Below, one piece after another: positions 61,968-64,000 of a stretch of 64,000 nucleotides of DNA. The notes below the pieces were generated by a model that was given only the letters and a program-made list of their open reading frames with translations, did no database searches and was not told the origin of the DNA. The stretch comes from Bradyrhizobium sp. AZCC 1693 (lineage in GTDB: Bacteria; Pseudomonadota; Alphaproteobacteria; Rhizobiales; Xanthobacteraceae). The stretch is from positions 4,526,001-4,590,000 of the forward strand of contig NZ_JAZHSD010000001.1 in the NCBI RefSeq assembly GCF_036924745.1. The letters are read 5' to 3'. Each line of letters opens with the position of its first letter. Position 1 is the first letter of the stretch. A program made the translations under genes and the position numbers.

Positions 61968-62310
61968 TCGGCCTAGTTGAGGTAAAGAGCACGATCGGAA
62001 GCGATCCGCGTCGGACAAGATGTCCGTTGTGGGTCGCTGGCGTGCACATCAATTTCGGCTATGGGTCATTCGCGGCGATGTCGCGCGGCCAGCAAGGTCG
62101 GCCATGTATGCTGCCGAAAGCGGAATCAAATTCAGAGCATTAGCCGCTCCGCGACGTACAGACGTGATTCAAGCTCCGAAACCGGATCATCGAATCATGC
62201 GCGATGAACTCAGCGACTTCGAATGGATCGCCATCAGGCCAATGCGGCCGAACACGATACGCGGCGTTCGCATCAATCCGAATTTGGCTGCGTGCTAACG
62301 AGTCCAAGCC
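61968..62310. other. Intergenic region with transposase fragment
   Basis: These 343 bases hold no intact gene. The sequence around 62015-62130 resembles a dispersed non-coding segment of Bradyrhizobium genomes (from memory, low certainty), and 62197-62298 is an insertion-sequence remnant. Confidence 0.45.
62197..62298 (+). pseudogene. N-terminal fragment of an IS5-type transposase
   Basis: The frame reads MRDELSDFEWIAIRPMRPNT followed by IRGVRINPNLAAC and a stop. The first part is the conserved start of IS5-group transposases (L-x-D-x-E-W..I.P.LP). Only about 25 residues remain, so this is a decayed relic. Confidence 0.65.
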
Positions 62311-63570
62311 CTAGTTCTTTGCCGTCTCTTTCTCCTTCGCCTTGGCCTTGCAGGAAATCAGGAACGTGAACGCCCGCGCATTGCGCGCGATGTCGGCCGT
62401 CTTCAACTCGGCCTTGGCATCGGAGATCTGATACGGCACCACGCTGTTATCGAGAAAATCCCGGAGCGCCCCGGTCTTGATGGCGAAATTGATGTTCTCG
62501 GGGATGTTGCCCGTTGCCCGCACGAACTTGATGGCGTTCAGCTTTGCCGCGACCACGCCGACCACGCCGCCGCTCGACGCCAATAGCGGCCCGCCGCTAT
62601 TGCCGGGTTGAACGGCCGCGCTGATCTGCAGAAAGCGCGTGTCGTTCAGGATGCCGCTGAGCGAGCTTACGATCCCGGTCGTCACCGTGAAATCGGATGT
62701 CAGCAGTCCATGAAAGGGATAGCCGATCGCCACCACGCTGTCGCCGGACTGGATCGCCTTGTCCCTGATCCTGGCAACATCCTTGAACGAGCCCGTCGCC
62801 TGCAGCAGCGCGAGATCGTTGGTCTCGTCGCTCGACACCAGGCGCAGTTTGGCGGGCGCCTCGCCGGACAGATTGCCCAGGATGTCGCCGACGCAGCCCT
62901 GCACGACATGCGCATTGGTCACGAGGTGCCCGTTCGGGCTCACCAGAAAGCCAGTGCCGGTCTGGTCGAACATTCTGTCGGGTTTGGCCGGCGCAGAATC
63001 CGGCGCCGCCGCGGCGGCGACCGGCTTGGCGGCGGGGAGCACCGAGAAATCGCCGGCGCTGGCCACACCGGACTGCTTGGTCTTGGCGACGCAGTTCGCC
63101 AGAATGGGCAGCAGTTGTCCGGTCTGATCGAGGCTGAACTGGAAGAGCTGTCCTTGCGTATAGGCCGTCATCCCCTTCGCCTTTCGGAATTGGGTGATGA
63201 GCGCGGAATTGGCCGGCATCGGCACGCGAACCACCTTGTCGCCGATCGGGACGCCATGGACATTGAACGGTTGCTGTCCATCGAATGTCAGGGTCAGCGG
63301 AAAGGCCTGTCCTGCTGTGAGCGTCCATTGCTCATGCATGAACCCCAGACCCCACCCGCCATTGCCGTCGATCGTCACCATGAAGTAGATGCCGCTGGCG
63401 TATCGGGCGCCTGCTGCACAATGCGAGAAAGATCCGGTCTGATCGTTGGTGTAGGCCCCGCCCTGCCAGTTACCGACGCTGATCGAACCGTAAGGCCCGC
63501 GCGCATCCGCATTCGAACCGGCAAAAATCGTACACAACAAAACTGTGACCGCAGCAGCACGGCATTTCAT
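62311..63570 (-). CDS. Secreted trypsin-like serine protease with N-terminal extension
   Basis: This 419-residue protein starts at ATG 63570 with a signal peptide (MKCRAAAVTVLLCTIFAGSN). Residues about 30-170 form an unassigned beta-rich domain with two cysteines. The C-terminal part is a DegP-like trypsin fold with the triad His in VTNAHVVQG, Asp in TNDLALLQ and Ser in QPGNSGGPLL. No PDZ domain follows. It should act in the periplasm; the N-terminal domain may bind substrate. GGGGA precedes the start. Confidence 0.88.
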   Translation of the reverse strand: MKCRAAAVTVLLCTIFAGSNADARGPYGSISVGNWQGGAYTNDQTGSFSHCAAGARYASGIYFMVTIDGNGGWGLGFMHEQWTLTAGQAFPLTLTFDGQQPFNVHGVPIGDKVVRVPMPANSALITQFRKAKGMTAYTQGQLFQFSLDQTGQLLPILANCVAKTKQSGVASAGDFSVLPAAKPVAAAAAPDSAPAKPDRMFDQTGTGFLVSPNGHLVTNAHVVQGCVGDILGNLSGEAPAKLRLVSSDETNDLALLQATGSFKDVARIRDKAIQSGDSVVAIGYPFHGLLTSDFTVTTGIVSSLSGILNDTRFLQISAAVQPGNSGGPLLASSGGVVGVVAAKLNAIKFVRATGNIPENINFAIKTGALRDFLDNSVVPYQISDAKAELKTADIARNARAFTFLISCKAKAKEKETAKN

Positions 63571-63853
63571 AAGTGTATTCCCCACAGACCCAAGGGTGAG
63601 CATATTGATATTTGCAACCGGTGTCCATTTGGAGCGACGCAGGGAAGGCCGAAATATTCTGCCGTGGCAGCGGAAAATCGGCTCGGCGTCGGTTTCATGG
63701 CCGCAAGGACGGTCCAACTGCCGAAGCGCTTTCGTTAAGTTCTTTGCCGGATCATTCGGCACATCGTCTCGATCGTCGTAAGATCGACGCCGATTCGCAT
63801 CCGCCCGCGGCAAAACAGCTCATCGCTTGGCAGAAAAACTGGCAGGACAACGC

Positions 63854-64000
63854 ATGGACTTGGCACACGGCGGAGACAATTTCGGGCAGAGGGACGCACT
63901 GCGTCCACCCGTGGTCGTGCTGATCCCCAGCCTTTTGATGGCATTTTACGTCTGGCTGAATCTGCTCACGACCATTCCATATCCGGGCAAGATCGGGCTC
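63854..64000 (+). CDS. Start of a membrane protein (partial)
   Basis: The frame opens at ATG 63854 (MDLAHGGDNFGQRDALRPPV) and reads into a membrane helix (VVVLIPSLLMAFYVWLNLLT) before the window ends. AGGA precedes it. Only 49 codons are visible, so no family can be named. Confidence 0.5.
   Translation, partial: MDLAHGGDNFGQRDALRPPVVVLIPSLLMAFYVWLNLLTTIPYPGKIGL

Overview
The window is high-GC, densely coded DNA that looks like a Bradyrhizobium chromosome or a very close relative. The evidence is a D-tartrate dehydratase that closely resembles the characterised Bradyrhizobium enzyme as I remember it, a divergent acdR-acdS pair, several acyl-CoA dehydrogenases and acyl-CoA ligases, and the palindromic intergenic repeats typical of that group. 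No database was searched. All family names rest on motifs read from the translations. I saw no rRNA, tRNA or CRISPR array.

Layout. 0-2 kb: the start of an RND efflux pump (permease cut by the window edge, plus its lipoprotein adaptor). 2-11 kb: an iron-dependent alcohol dehydrogenase/maleylacetate reductase-like enzyme, an acyl-CoA ligase and a complete five-gene peptide/opine/nickel-type ABC importer. 11-20 kb (minus strand): a catabolic block with a two-subunit biotin-dependent acyl-CoA carboxylase, a BKACE enzyme, an AraC regulator, a GST and two acyl-CoA dehydrogenases. 20-24.6 kb: a TetR regulator, a small protein and a 1143-residue fusion for phospholipid re-acylation. 24.6-29.7 kb: an accessory island with an integrase-like remnant, a secreted SH3-like protein, a lower-GC KAP-type P-loop NTPase, genus-type repeat DNA and an IS110 transposase whose non-coding end has a strong stem. 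29.9-38.3 kb: acyl-CoA ligase, cold-shock protein, XRE regulator, a Gram-negative sortase with its cognate VIT/VWA substrate, and an NDP-forming acyl-CoA ligase.

38.5-45 kb holds the most unusual locus. A LuxR-type regulator precedes a subtilisin protease with the C-terminal domain of cyanobactin PatA/PatG proteases. Three small ORFs with good ribosome binding sites follow, one of them only 55 codons long, and then an integral-membrane isoprenylcysteine-methyltransferase-like enzyme. Strong hairpins separate the protease and the first two small ORFs. This looks like an undescribed peptide-maturation (RiPP-like) system without a visible YcaO cyclodehydratase.

45-64 kb: a HAD hydrolase; CoxD/CoxE-like maturation factors facing a three-subunit molybdenum hydroxylase (tri-heme cytochrome c, 2Fe-2S subunit, Tat-exported Mo subunit); RecQ; ACC deaminase with its Lrp-type activator; small hypothetical proteins; a D-tartrate module (LysR regulator, DctA-type symporter, TarD); an IS5-type transposase fragment; a secreted trypsin-like protease; and the start of a membrane protein.
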